A stretch of DNA of 26,971 nt from SKGA01 sp051819745. Lineage in GTDB: Archaea > Nanobdellota > Nanobdellia > Woesearchaeales > SKGA01. The notes beneath the pieces were generated by a model. That model saw only the letters and a program-made list of their open reading frames with translations. It was not told the DNA's origin and searched no databases. Below are positions 14,707 through 22,799 of the stretch, piece after piece. Both the position numbers and the translations under genes were made by a program. The stretch covers positions 1 through 26,971 of the forward strand of contig JBNJGO010000010.1 in the NCBI GenBank assembly GCA_051819745.1, given 5' to 3'. Position 1 is the stretch's first letter. Every line of letters starts with the position of its first letter.

Positions 14707-16794
14707 ATGTTATTAAAAAATCCCTTGTTTGCTATTATACTATTGTGTTTGCTTTTTGTTTCTAGTGCTTTTTTAGTTAGTTCTCATCCTGCTGATTATT
14801 CCTCTTTAAGACTTGAACATACTTCCCAAGGAACGCTTGAAACTCTTTATGATTCAACAAACGCTCAACTTAATACTTTTGAACTTAAATGGTATTTTTT
14901 TCCAAAAGAAACTTTTCGACAATCAGTTCTTTCTCTTCAAGCAACACCTTCTTTCGAACAAGAAGACACTCATCTCTTCTTTGAATGGCAATCACCTTCT
15001 CAATCAACTCTCCTTTTCAATTATCAATCACAATTGCAAACAAAAACGCACTCTATGCCGATACAAGAAAAAATATCTTATCCTCTTGATAACATACCTT
15101 TATCGCTAAATCCCTATCTTAAACATACTACTCATATAGATTCAAGCCCTGAGATTCGAGAACAAGCACTTTCTTTGGCAAGGGGACAGGATGATTTATT
15201 TATTATAGAGGCAATTATTGCACAATGGATTTATGATGCTATCGAGTATGACTTACAAACAACAACTGCAGATGCAAATCAACCATCCAGTTGGGTTATG
15301 GAACATCGCTACGGTGTTTGTGATGAAATAACGAACTTATTTATCAGTATGAATAGAGAACTAGGTATTCCTGCTCGCTTTATCTCAGGACTTGCATACA
15401 GTGAATTAGCTCAAACGTCCGATCACTGGGAACAACATGGTTGGGCTGAAGTATACTTTCCCACAATAGGATGGGTTCCATATGATGTAACGTATAATCA
15501 ATTGGGATATATTGATAGCACTCATATTGCCTTGGACAAATCTGTTGAAGGATTATCTCCGGCAATAAGTTATGAATATGCTGGAAAAGATGTTTCAATA
15601 CAATCTCAACCATTATCCTATACAACAACCATACTTTCAAAAGGAAAACTTGAAGAATCTCGTGTAGATGTGACTCCATTACTATTTTCTACAACAACTG
15701 GTTTTGACTCATACAATTACTTGCAAGTAAATGTTACAAACCCTACTAACGAATATGTTACAGAACAAATAACCTTACATCCTGTGCAAAAACTAATCAT
15801 CGATGGATCTCAAAGTAAATTCGTAGTGCTAGAACCTCACCAGTCAAAACAATTATATTGGATGTTTCACACAAATAAAACTTTAGATAAAGATTATACA
15901 TATACCTTTCCACTAGTCTTAAGCACACCATTTTCAAGGTCAGTAAACACAACATATTCGTTGAAAAAAGGATTTGACGCTTACACAAAGGAATATATCT
16001 CGTCACTCATCTCAACACCTGAACAAGAAACAACTGTATCAAACAGCACTCTTAATTGCACTGGAAAACAAACACTCTTTCTAAATGAAACGCAAATCAT
16101 TACTTGCACTTTAAACGCGACACAACAGGAATTTCCTTTCACGTTATGTTATGAACAAAAGTGTAAAGAACTATCAAAACCAACATCCTCGGTTAACTTT
16201 ACTATCATTCCAACCCAAGCTCAAACAACTACTGCGACAATAATAGCATCATCGCAATCAACTAATTTTATAACAAATTCCAAACTATCTTATACTATAA
16301 AACATCCTTTTCCACTTGTTATTTCATCACTTAATATGAGTAAGATTATTTTTTCCGACGAAAACAAACCACTTTTTATTTCGCTTGAAAAACTATCTTC
16401 TGAGAATATAAAAAATATTGTGCTCGCGTTAGAACACCCTTTATTTTCACAATCATGGGATTTACAGGATTTTACGGGAAAACAAGAGATTTCCATCGAA
16501 CTTGATGGTTCTCATTTTCACAAAGGAAATAATACTCTCTTAGCAATCACGACTTACGAACACAATGGAATTTCAAAAACATCAACTGAAAATATAACTG
16601 TCCTCGCACAACCACATTCCTTTGCAAAATCTATAACTATGGCTTCAACAAAACTTGCTGTAGATGTACAAAAGAAAATAGAACATTCAACATCAATATC
16701 ACTTCATCCTCAAACAACGTTGCTTATCATGATTATTACTATCGTGCTTTTACTAACACTTCTTATATCATTACTGCAAAAACTATTTCATTAA
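14707..16794 (+). CDS. Membrane-anchored transglutaminase-like protein
   Basis: About 695 residues, numbered here from the alternative ATG 14698. An N-terminal hydrophobic segment (residues 9-28) acts as a signal or anchor. The extracytoplasmic transglutaminase-like core follows, with the triad C208 in YGVCDEITNLF, H247 in HGWAEVYFP and D263 in WVPYDVTYN. Next come several beta-rich, Ser/Thr/Asn-rich repeats with many N-x-S/T sequons (residues about 300-660), resembling Ig-like domains. A C-terminal membrane helix (LLIMIITIVLLLTLLISLL) and a short basic tail complete it. All three catalytic residues are kept, so protease, amidase or crosslinking activity on the outside of the cell is possible; the fold alone does not say which. 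A similar layout is common in archaeal surface transglutaminase-like proteins. Confidence 0.87.
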   Translation: MLLKNPLFAIILLCLLFVSSAFLVSSHPADYSSLRLEHTSQGTLETLYDSTNAQLNTFELKWYFFPKETFRQSVLSLQATPSFEQEDTHLFFEWQSPSQSTLLFNYQSQLQTKTHSMPIQEKISYPLDNIPLSLNPYLKHTTHIDSSPEIREQALSLARGQDDLFIIEAIIAQWIYDAIEYDLQTTTADANQPSSWVMEHRYGVCDEITNLFISMNRELGIPARFISGLAYSELAQTSDHWEQHGWAEVYFPTIGWVPYDVTYNQLGYIDSTHIALDKSVEGLSPAISYEYAGKDVSIQSQPLSYTTTILSKGKLEESRVDVTPLLFSTTTGFDSYNYLQVNVTNPTNEYVTEQITLHPVQKLIIDGSQSKFVVLEPHQSKQLYWMFHTNKTLDKDYTYTFPLVLSTPFSRSVNTTYSLKKGFDAYTKEYISSLISTPEQETTVSNSTLNCTGKQTLFLNETQIITCTLNATQQEFPFTLCYEQKCKELSKPTSSVNFTIIPTQAQTTTATIIASSQSTNFITNSKLSYTIKHPFPLVISSLNMSKIIFSDENKPLFISLEKLSSENIKNIVLALEHPLFSQSWDLQDFTGKQEISIELDGSHFHKGNNTLLAITTYEHNGISKTSTENITVLAQPHSFAKSITMASTKLAVDVQKKIEHSTSISLHPQTTLLIMIITIVLLLTLLISLLQKLFH

Positions 16795-16848
16795 GAATTT
16801 TTCCCCAAGAAGAATACAACTATTACTTCTACATTTCGTTTTTACTAT

Positions 16849-17046
16849 CTAACCTGCAATAAAACTGCATGAATTATATTTTTTCGTATTTTGAGAAACA
16901 GATGATTTTTTTTGATATGATACAAATGCTTTAGAACTAAATCTTGCTTCGAAATGACGCATTCGAAACGTGTTAAAACGATTATTATATGCTTTTGAAA
17001 GAACAGAATCTCTCTCAACTGTTGATGTTACAGGAGAAACCTTCAC
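16849..17046 (-). CDS. Candidate small basic protein
   Basis: A 65-codon frame starting at GTG 17046 and rich in Arg, Lys, Ser and Phe (RFNTFRMRHFEARF mid-protein), with no recognised family. I report it because its upstream signals are good. On the minus strand TTTATATA lies at 17098-17091 with AAAAAG before it, predicting transcription from about 17068. GAGGG then lies 7 nt before the GTG. Against it, the protein is compositionally plain and the start is not ATG. If it is not a gene, the TATA box may serve a non-coding transcript. Confidence 0.4.
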   Translation of the reverse strand: MKVSPVTSTVERDSVLSKAYNNRFNTFRMRHFEARFSSKAFVSYQKKSSVSQNTKKYNSCSFIAG

Positions 17047-17049
17047 TGT

Positions 17050-17263
17050 ATAACCCTCACAACGCCCATACTATGAGAAATATAACTACATATATAAACT
17101 TTTTGTTAAAATACTCCTTTTGATGCCTTTTTACACGTTATTTTATTGTTTTTTTTCTTTTTTCATTTATTGTTTGCATTTACTTTTTTTTATTAACTAA
17201 ATTTTACCAGTAACAAAAAACAAGATACTTTTATAAACAAGGATGTTCATAAAAGGTGATATT
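17050..17263. promoter_or_regulatory. AT-rich spacer before the prepilin peptidase gene
   Basis: Besides the minus-strand TATA box of the small candidate gene, this stretch is T-rich and low in complexity (about 17105-17205). It ends with a plus-strand TATA-like CTTTTATAAAC near 17228-17238 and the ribosome site AAAGGTGAT at 17252-17260. No other gene is visible. Confidence 0.35.
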
Positions 17264-18148
17264 ATGGTTCCAGGAGTTCCTCCTTTGCTAACACATACAT
17301 TAATTCTCGTAGCTTTAGTTATAGCATCGTATATTGATTTGAAAAAAAGAGAAGTTCCCGATCTTATCAACTATACTCTTCTTGCATTAGGAATTATTAT
17401 TGCAAGTGTATCAAGCATTGTAAACTGGACGTACCATCCCTTATTATCTTCATTATTAGGTGCGATTGCAGGATATCTTATAGCTCTTCTCATGTTTTAT
17501 ACTGGACAATGGGGTGGTGGGGATGCGAAAATGATAATGGCGATTGGTGCTTTTCAAGGATTAAGCATATCATCACTTCTTCAAGGAGAAATACCTTTAT
17601 TGCTAACAACATTCATTTCTATTCTTTTTATCGGATCATTATATAGTTTCATATTCATGTTTGGTTTAATACTTCAACGTTTTAAACAAGTAAAAAAAAC
17701 ATTTATTTCATATCTTTCACAATCTAACGTACGATATTATCGAAAAATAGTGCTTCTCATTGGAGTAATTGGATTTGTCACTGCATTTCTAATGCCAACA
17801 TTACTTCTCAAACTAACGATAGGTTGTATTGTAGCTCTTATTATTCTTGGTTTTTACGGTTTTGCACTGATTAAAACAGTAGAAAAAACATGTTTAACTA
17901 AAACAGTTTCTTTAGATGATGTTGTTCAAGGAGATTGGCTTGCTCGTCCGATAACAAAAAACGGAAAAATAATTTGCAAAACTCGAGAAAAAGGATTAAC
18001 ATCAAAACAACTAACCACACTTAAAGAGCATAACATCAACAAAATACCCATCAAATATGGTGTTCCTTTTATACCTGGATTTCTTCTAGGATATATTCCT
18101 ATAGTTATTTTTGGAAATTGGTTATCACAATTAATCATGCTTCTATAA
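17264..18148 (+). CDS. Prepilin/prearchaellin peptidase (A24 aspartic protease)
   Basis: A 294-residue polytopic membrane protease that cleaves the short leader of type IV pilin-like or archaellin precursors at the cytoplasmic face. The catalytic aspartates are D25 in ASYIDLKKREVP and D87 in the GxGD motif WGGGDAKM. Both lie at membrane-helix ends, as in FlaK/PibD. About six hydrophobic helices can be read (near residues 8-24, 35-55, 62-80, 105-135, 165-185 and 185-205). A soluble segment then contains KTREKGLTSKQLTTLKEHNI before a last hydrophobic stretch (PGFLLGYIPIVIFGNWL). ATG 17264 is chosen because AAAGGTGAT lies 4-5 nt upstream. It implies that the cell makes type IV pilus-like filaments; no pilin or assembly ATPase is in the window. 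Confidence 0.88.
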   Translation: MVPGVPPLLTHTLILVALVIASYIDLKKREVPDLINYTLLALGIIIASVSSIVNWTYHPLLSSLLGAIAGYLIALLMFYTGQWGGGDAKMIMAIGAFQGLSISSLLQGEIPLLLTTFISILFIGSLYSFIFMFGLILQRFKQVKKTFISYLSQSNVRYYRKIVLLIGVIGFVTAFLMPTLLLKLTIGCIVALIILGFYGFALIKTVEKTCLTKTVSLDDVVQGDWLARPITKNGKIICKTREKGLTSKQLTTLKEHNINKIPIKYGVPFIPGFLLGYIPIVIFGNWLSQLIMLL

Positions 18149-18167
18149 ATTTATGTACTCTGATTTA

Positions 18168-19361
18168 TCAAAAATTAACTCTTCCTTCCAATAATAATTC
18201 AGGTTCATCTTCTCTTTGTTGATAAATCACACTGCAACCATATTTCTTATAATCAATTCCTAAACCTATAACGCCTTTAACACTCATTTCGGGCTCTTTG
18301 GTGATTTCTTTTTTTTGAGATACACTTTGTCCAATAGCTTCATCTGATGAGAATGTACTGTAATAAAATGTTTTTTCCTGACTGGTGATATGATTATAGC
18401 TGTTTCTATACACTGATCCGCCCGCATATATTGTCATCTTAACATCATCACTTTTTCCTCCCTTAAACATAATTCCTAATTCTGTAATTTCTCGATTTTT
18501 TTGCCAACCATTCATTTCAGTTATTGTCATAGAGGTGTTGGCGTTTTCATATTCTGTTGAATTGGAATATGTTACTGTTTCTTGTTGATACTGTTTTTTT
18601 AGATCACTAATTATTGGAATTTCTGCTCTCAAATAAAATTGATAATTTTTCTTTGACACTACGCTTCTTGAAATGCTCGCACCGATAGTGGTATTATTTT
18701 GTTTTGAAATTGTTGTAAAAAATAATCCTGCACTCCACTTATTATGAGGATTTTTTGTTTTTAATCCAACCTCCTGTTGTTGTTTAGTTTTTTCATTCTC
18801 TCTATCAAAAGAATATGTCGTGTTACTATAATAATCTTGTAGGTATGATGAATAATTTTCTTCTTTCGTTTTTTCTGATTTTATTTGATGTTTACTTTGC
18901 TTGTTTTTTTTATTTTTTGCTTGTTTTTTATTTGAAGTAGAATAATATTCGTTCATACTTTCAAATATGGTATTTTTTGCATACTTTGGAACATCATATT
19001 TTTCAGCCCATTCATTAATAGAACCCAAATCATATGAAGATATTATTATTTTTGAAGAATTATTTGATTTAACTGGTTGATAGGATAACAACGAGCTACC
19101 GTTTTTACTTATTTTTGTTGAAGCAGAAATAGAATCTGGCAGAGAATACTTTCTTGTCGCACCACCTGTTTTTTTATATAATGGAAGCCAATGCGATACT
19201 ACTGAATCACGACGTTCTTCACTCAAATTTTGCTTTTTAACTATACTTTCAAGATCTGATCTAGGCCGTCTAAAATCATCATTCACTTGCGAATATGATG
19301 GTTGAAAAAGACTAGCTCCAAACAATGCAGTTCCAGCAATTATTTTTGTAACTTTTTTCAT
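18168..19361 (-). CDS. Exported protein with a beta-barrel-like C-terminal half
   Basis: A 397-residue protein with a clear Sec signal peptide: MKKVTK, hydrophobic TALFGASLF, and likely cleavage after S24 in PSYSQ. The mature N-terminal part is polar and partly helical (LSEERRDSVVSHWLPLYKK). A Lys/Gln/Asn-rich linker follows near residues 145-195. From about residue 205 there are seven or eight alternating polar/apolar strands, such as WSAGLFFTTIS, TTIGASISRSVVS, YQFYLRAEIPI, KMTIYAGGSVY, KGVIGLGIDYK and CSVIYQQR. The last, ELLLEGRVNF, ends in Phe. This pattern is that of bacterial outer-membrane barrels, which is odd for an archaeon; a large surface beta-sandwich is the alternative. The ATG 19361 follows AAGGTGGA. 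It is the last gene of a four-gene operon, 15 bp after the membrane-protein gene. Confidence 0.72.
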   Translation of the reverse strand: MKKVTKIIAGTALFGASLFQPSYSQVNDDFRRPRSDLESIVKKQNLSEERRDSVVSHWLPLYKKTGGATRKYSLPDSISASTKISKNGSSLLSYQPVKSNNSSKIIISSYDLGSINEWAEKYDVPKYAKNTIFESMNEYYSTSNKKQAKNKKNKQSKHQIKSEKTKEENYSSYLQDYYSNTTYSFDRENEKTKQQQEVGLKTKNPHNKWSAGLFFTTISKQNNTTIGASISRSVVSKKNYQFYLRAEIPIISDLKKQYQQETVTYSNSTEYENANTSMTITEMNGWQKNREITELGIMFKGGKSDDVKMTIYAGGSVYRNSYNHITSQEKTFYYSTFSSDEAIGQSVSQKKEITKEPEMSVKGVIGLGIDYKKYGCSVIYQQREDEPELLLEGRVNF

Positions 19362-19376
19362 TTATTATCTTCCACC

Positions 19377-20432
19377 TTATTTTTTTTCTATTGAGTAAAT
19401 TTTCTGCAAGACTTCGGATTCAGTGCTCCCAAAATTATTTTCAAGTTCGCTTGTTGCTTCGTCTTTGAATGTATTGGTTTCGTATGTTGTCTCTTTGGTT
19501 ATTGTTGGTTTTTTATGCGCTTTGAGATCTTTATTTTTTTCAAAGCCATACTTTTTTTCTACATTATTGTTGATACTATTTTGGATGATACTTTCACTGT
19601 TTTCTTGAATAGTATCTTCTTTAGTCACGCTATCTTTTGAATAAATATTCTGATGTTGGGAACCATCTATCAGTCCATATGTTGCTTTTTGATTAGGTAA
19701 ATTTGCTTTCAATTCGTTATTAGTATTTGATTTAGTAATACTATATGTTATCATAGAAGATAATACGATTCCAGTTAAACCAGCGGTCACTATTCTTTTT
19801 GTATTATTAAAAAAATTTTTTCCCCTCCTATTTTCTCTTTTTTGATAATTATTTTTTTCTTTTTTATTTTCCTTTTGTTGATAATTAATATAAAAAAAAT
19901 TATTTTTCTTATTTTGATTTCCTTTACTAGAAAAAGAACTTATTTTCGCTCCAGATTTTTTTTCATACGCTTTAGCCAACAATAGATTTATTCTTTCATC
20001 CATTGACTGCGTTGAAATATTTGCACAATGAGTGTATGTTCTAAGAGTTTCTAATTCTGATACTGTATTTTGTAATTCTTTTTCTTTAATTTTTTTAGCG
20101 CCAACAATATTTTCTTGATAACTTCCGATTAGATTTTCAACTTGTTGTGTTAATTTTTTGTCTGTTCTTTTCACTTTTTTTGATAACTGGCAAAACTTCC
20201 GATTTAACGCTTCATCCTCTAAAGGAATGTTTGTATTGATTGTATTGATATTTTCTTTTAACAACCCGTATTTTTTAAGCATATTATTTATAATCATATT
20301 TTTCTCAGGATGGCTTTCTCTTGAAGAGGAAGTATCAAGAATTAATGAATTAATATTATCTACAAATAATTGATCTTTTAACGGTTGGTTCGAACCAAGA
20401 TATGCTTCACTAAATGTTACTTTTGAGTTCAT
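19377..20432 (-). CDS. Single-pass membrane protein of the four-gene operon
   Basis: A 351-residue protein of unknown family, numbered from ATG 20432. Residues 1-210 are polar, helical and Lys/Asn-rich, with helical heptad-like stretches around 75-135. A strongly basic stretch (KRENRRGKNFFNNTKR) directly precedes one membrane helix at about 214-232 (IVTAGLTGIVLSSMITYSI). About 120 acidic, Ser/Thr/Asn-rich residues follow. The positive-inside rule predicts the N-terminal part in the cytoplasm and the tail outside. ATG 20432 is preferred over an upstream ATG at 20450 because AAAGGTGAT lies 5 nt before it. The gene begins 4 bp after the ATPase stop. The topology would let it link the cytoplasmic ATPase to the exported partner, which is inference. 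Confidence 0.72.
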   Translation of the reverse strand: MNSKVTFSEAYLGSNQPLKDQLFVDNINSLILDTSSSRESHPEKNMIINNMLKKYGLLKENINTINTNIPLEDEALNRKFCQLSKKVKRTDKKLTQQVENLIGSYQENIVGAKKIKEKELQNTVSELETLRTYTHCANISTQSMDERINLLLAKAYEKKSGAKISSFSSKGNQNKKNNFFYINYQQKENKKEKNNYQKRENRRGKNFFNNTKRIVTAGLTGIVLSSMITYSITKSNTNNELKANLPNQKATYGLIDGSQHQNIYSKDSVTKEDTIQENSESIIQNSINNNVEKKYGFEKNKDLKAHKKPTITKETTYETNTFKDEATSELENNFGSTESEVLQKIYSIEKK

Positions 20433-20436
20433 CAAA

Positions 20437-21192
20437 TCACCTTTTTTCAAAGTAAGTTATTTTATTGTAAAAATCATCAATGTCAAGATATTTTTTTTCT
20501 TTCTTGAGAGCATTTTTTTTCGCCCTGCCAAACAACATCTCAATAGAACGACCAGTATACCCTTCAGTGTCTGAAACAAGAGATGATATGTCCTCAATAC
20601 GATGATTAAAATAGGATAAGTGCTTTGTAATTATCTTTTCTCGTTGATTAGCATCTGGTGCTGGAAAATACAATCTATTATCCTCTGGAATTCTTGAAAG
20701 AAAAGCATCATCCAACGAATCTTTTTTGTTTGTTGAAAAGATAGTGACCTTATCATCTTTTGCTCCGGGACCGTCAAGAACCATCAAGAATTGCATAAGA
20801 ACATCATATGTGCTTTCTGATTGGAAACTATTCCTTGATCTACTGATAGCATCAATTTCATCAACAAAAAATAATTTTTTCCCATCTAGATTATACAAAT
20901 CCCTTATTTGACGAGCCCCCTCGCCACGATACTTATTGATAAATTCAGTGGCATTAATCTCCAAATGACCATAAGACATTTCATTGGAAATAGCTTGTGC
21001 AAGCATTGTTTTTCCAGTGCCGGGAGGACCATGAAAAAGAAAGACATTTCTTTCTCGAACCATATCTGGTCGTTTAATTAAGGACTCATATAATTCTGGT
21101 TTTAATTGAGGTAATATCAAAGAAGTATGCAATGCTTCTTTTTGTTCCTCAAGCCCTGCGACATCATCGAGAGTTAGTGTTTTATTTTTCAT
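20437..21192 (-). CDS. Stand-alone AAA+ ATPase (FtsH/Cdc48-like single module)
   Basis: A 251-residue protein that is almost nothing but one AAA module: the DDVAGLEEQKEAL entry helix, Walker A GPPGTGKT (55-62), a pore-loop-like INKYRGEG near residue 85-92, Walker B LFFVDEID (107-114), sensor 1 with N155 in FSTN, arginine-finger region LSRIPEDNR, and sensor 2 GYTGRSIEML. It has no N-terminal substrate domain, membrane helix or protease domain, so it must get specificity from partners. It would form a ring that remodels or unfolds proteins using ATP. It lies between the coiled-coil gene (10 bp upstream) and the membrane-protein gene (4 bp downstream), so those are the natural candidates for adaptor and target. 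Confidence 0.92.
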   Translation of the reverse strand: MKNKTLTLDDVAGLEEQKEALHTSLILPQLKPELYESLIKRPDMVRERNVFLFHGPPGTGKTMLAQAISNEMSYGHLEINATEFINKYRGEGARQIRDLYNLDGKKLFFVDEIDAISRSRNSFQSESTYDVLMQFLMVLDGPGAKDDKVTIFSTNKKDSLDDAFLSRIPEDNRLYFPAPDANQREKIITKHLSYFNHRIEDISSLVSDTEGYTGRSIEMLFGRAKKNALKKEKKYLDIDDFYNKITYFEKR

Positions 21193-21202
21193 TTTTACAC
21201 TC

Positions 21203-22165
21203 TTAATCGTAGTTCATATTTTTTCTTATATCGATTCTTGCCTCTCGTTGTCTTTTTCTTGAAGGTATTACATTATTTGCATTTTGAAATATTTTTTTCC
21301 TTTCATTATCTAATTTTGTTTTATTATATAGTTCGTAATTACTTTCATACTCTGCTTTTTTACTTTTTGCTAGAACTTCGAGTGTTGGTGTTTTCTTTTC
21401 TTTTTCTTCTTCAATATTTAATTTTGGTATTGTTATATCATTTAATTTCTTAAATCTTTCCAGCGCATCCTTTTGTTTTTTTTCATCTCTAATATAGTTT
21501 TGTATTTCTTTGTATTCGATATTATACGATTCTAAATTAGTTTTTATTCCTTCAATTTCATAATCCATGTCTTCAAGTTGGTTTTTTTTATTTTCAGATT
21601 CTAACAAAATATTTTCATCAGTAATATTTTCATTTTCAATATAGTATTCTAGTCCTATTATCAATTCTTCTAATTCTTCCCGTTCTTTTTTTTTATTTTC
21701 TACTTTTTCAGTTTCATTATTTTTATATTCTGTCACTTTACTTCTTAATTTTTCTTGTTGATTAATATAACCCTTAATATTTTTTATTTCCTGTTTTATT
21801 GTTTCATTTGTCTGTTCTAAAATATTTCTTTTCTTTTGAATTTCTTTTCCAGAATATGTTTTTGCCTGTTCATTTCCAAGAAGATAATTAACACTTGTTT
21901 CAACACCGGCTAATAGTTTATTGATCAATCCTTTATATTGGATTGTGTCTTTTTTTCCAATTTCTTCAATGGCTGTAGTAATATCTGATGTATTATTATT
22001 TTCAAAAACTTGAGAATATGTTTGTGGTTGTTTTTCTTTTATTTTTTCTATAAATTCTTTAGCCACATTTATTGATTTTTCACTTGGTTTGCTAGCGCTC
22101 TTTGTTATTTCTTTTTCTTGATCTATCCTATTACCTAAATCCTTTTCTGATCCTTTGTCTTCCAT
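21203..22165 (-). CDS. Cytoplasmic coiled-coil protein of the four-gene operon
   Basis: A 320-residue, very Lys/Glu/Asn-rich protein with no signal peptide or membrane segment. After a disordered polar start (about residues 1-35) there is a short globular-looking part with GLINKLLAGVETSVNYLLG. From about 105 to 245 long charged helices follow, with heptad-like spacing and breaks suggesting two or three antiparallel coiled coils. The C-terminus is basic (PSRKRQREARIDIRKN). No family is recognised. The ATG at 22165 has GAGGTGAA upstream, and a TATA-like CATATATT lies at 22203-22210 on the minus strand, making this the first gene of the operon. Its A/T-rich third positions and Lys/Asn load are more extreme than in the metabolic genes. 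Confidence 0.72.
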   Translation of the reverse strand: MEDKGSEKDLGNRIDQEKEITKSASKPSEKSINVAKEFIEKIKEKQPQTYSQVFENNNTSDITTAIEEIGKKDTIQYKGLINKLLAGVETSVNYLLGNEQAKTYSGKEIQKKRNILEQTNETIKQEIKNIKGYINQQEKLRSKVTEYKNNETEKVENKKKEREELEELIIGLEYYIENENITDENILLESENKKNQLEDMDYEIEGIKTNLESYNIEYKEIQNYIRDEKKQKDALERFKKLNDITIPKLNIEEEKEKKTPTLEVLAKSKKAEYESNYELYNKTKLDNERKKIFQNANNVIPSRKRQREARIDIRKNMNYD

Positions 22166-22280
22166 AAAAAATTCACCTCGAAACTATTATAGAATCGGAG
22201 TGAATATATGTTCTTGCATGATTTTTTCGAAATATTTTCGGATAAGTGTTAGAAAAAAAAGGTTGTTTTCGAAAAGATGT
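22166..22280 (-). promoter_or_regulatory. Promoter region of the four-gene AAA operon
   Basis: This 115-bp spacer follows the HIT-like gene. On the minus strand CATATATT (22210-22203) is centred about 40 nt before the coiled-coil start, predicting a leader of about 15 nt that contains GAGGTGAA. The operon can thus be transcribed separately from the HIT genes, although read-through is not excluded. Confidence 0.4.
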
Positions 22281-22799
22281 TTAAGGTATACGGTCAAGAC
22301 TTTTAAGGAGATAATTCACTTTCTCATTACCATCATCATCAATTTCGTTCTCTTTTGCGTCGATAGTTTGTCCTTGTTGTTGAGGAGAAGTGTTTTGCGA
22401 TAGTTTCTTTGCTTCTTCGGGATTATCATACATCCACATTTCCTTGTCGATAGCATCCTTAATACTTGTCGCATCATCTTTTAGAGAATTAGGATCTTTT
22501 TGAGTTCCCTGCCACATCATATCGATGCCGTCATTTTCGTTTCTTGCTATCACATCAACTTTCAATTCCTTTCCGTCAGTAAGGATAATATTAGAACCAT
22601 GTGCTTTCAAAAATTCAAATATTGCGGTAGCACCATATGAAGCACCATATAACAAGTGATCGCACTGCTTATCAGATAAATCACCGAATGAAGACATTGA
22701 TTCTGTCGGTTTGACAATCATATGTCCTTTAGAAACTGCTTTCTTGCTAAGAGCGATGGAGATAAGATCATCTTTGTATAACATTAACTCTTCACTCAT
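22281..22799 (-). CDS. Degenerate HIT-fold protein, no catalytic histidines
   Basis: A 172-residue protein whose first 100 residues follow the HIT fold: LYKDDLISIALSKKAVSKGH, then MIVKP, the helix DLSDKQCDHLLYGASYGATA, and the strand NIILTDG. The position of the H-x-H-x-H nucleotidyl-transfer motif reads E78-L-K80-V-D82 followed by VIAR, so all three histidines are replaced. It cannot be a nucleotide hydrolase or transferase of the usual kind, but may still bind a nucleotide or pair with the neighbouring HIT protein. The C-terminal 70 residues are polar and Gln/Asp-rich. The start is taken as ATG 22799, which overlaps the upstream gene by 8 bp (ATGAGTGA), so translation is coupled. Confidence 0.72.
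   Translation of the reverse strand: MSEELMLYKDDLISIALSKKAVSKGHMIVKPTESMSSFGDLSDKQCDHLLYGASYGATAIFEFLKAHGSNIILTDGKELKVDVIARNENDGIDMMWQGTQKDPNSLKDDATSIKDAIDKEMWMYDNPEEAKKLSQNTSPQQQGQTIDAKENEIDDDGNEKVNYLLKSLDRIP

Noticed and set aside
15380..15679. Minus-strand frame within the transglutaminase-like gene
   Set aside because: It is antisense to the catalytic core, with no start signals; the plus-strand gene explains the region.
18168..22165. Toxin-antitoxin or restriction-type defence island
   Set aside because: No nuclease, methyltransferase, toxin or helicase motif is present in the four genes. The predicted membrane and export signals argue for an envelope function instead.
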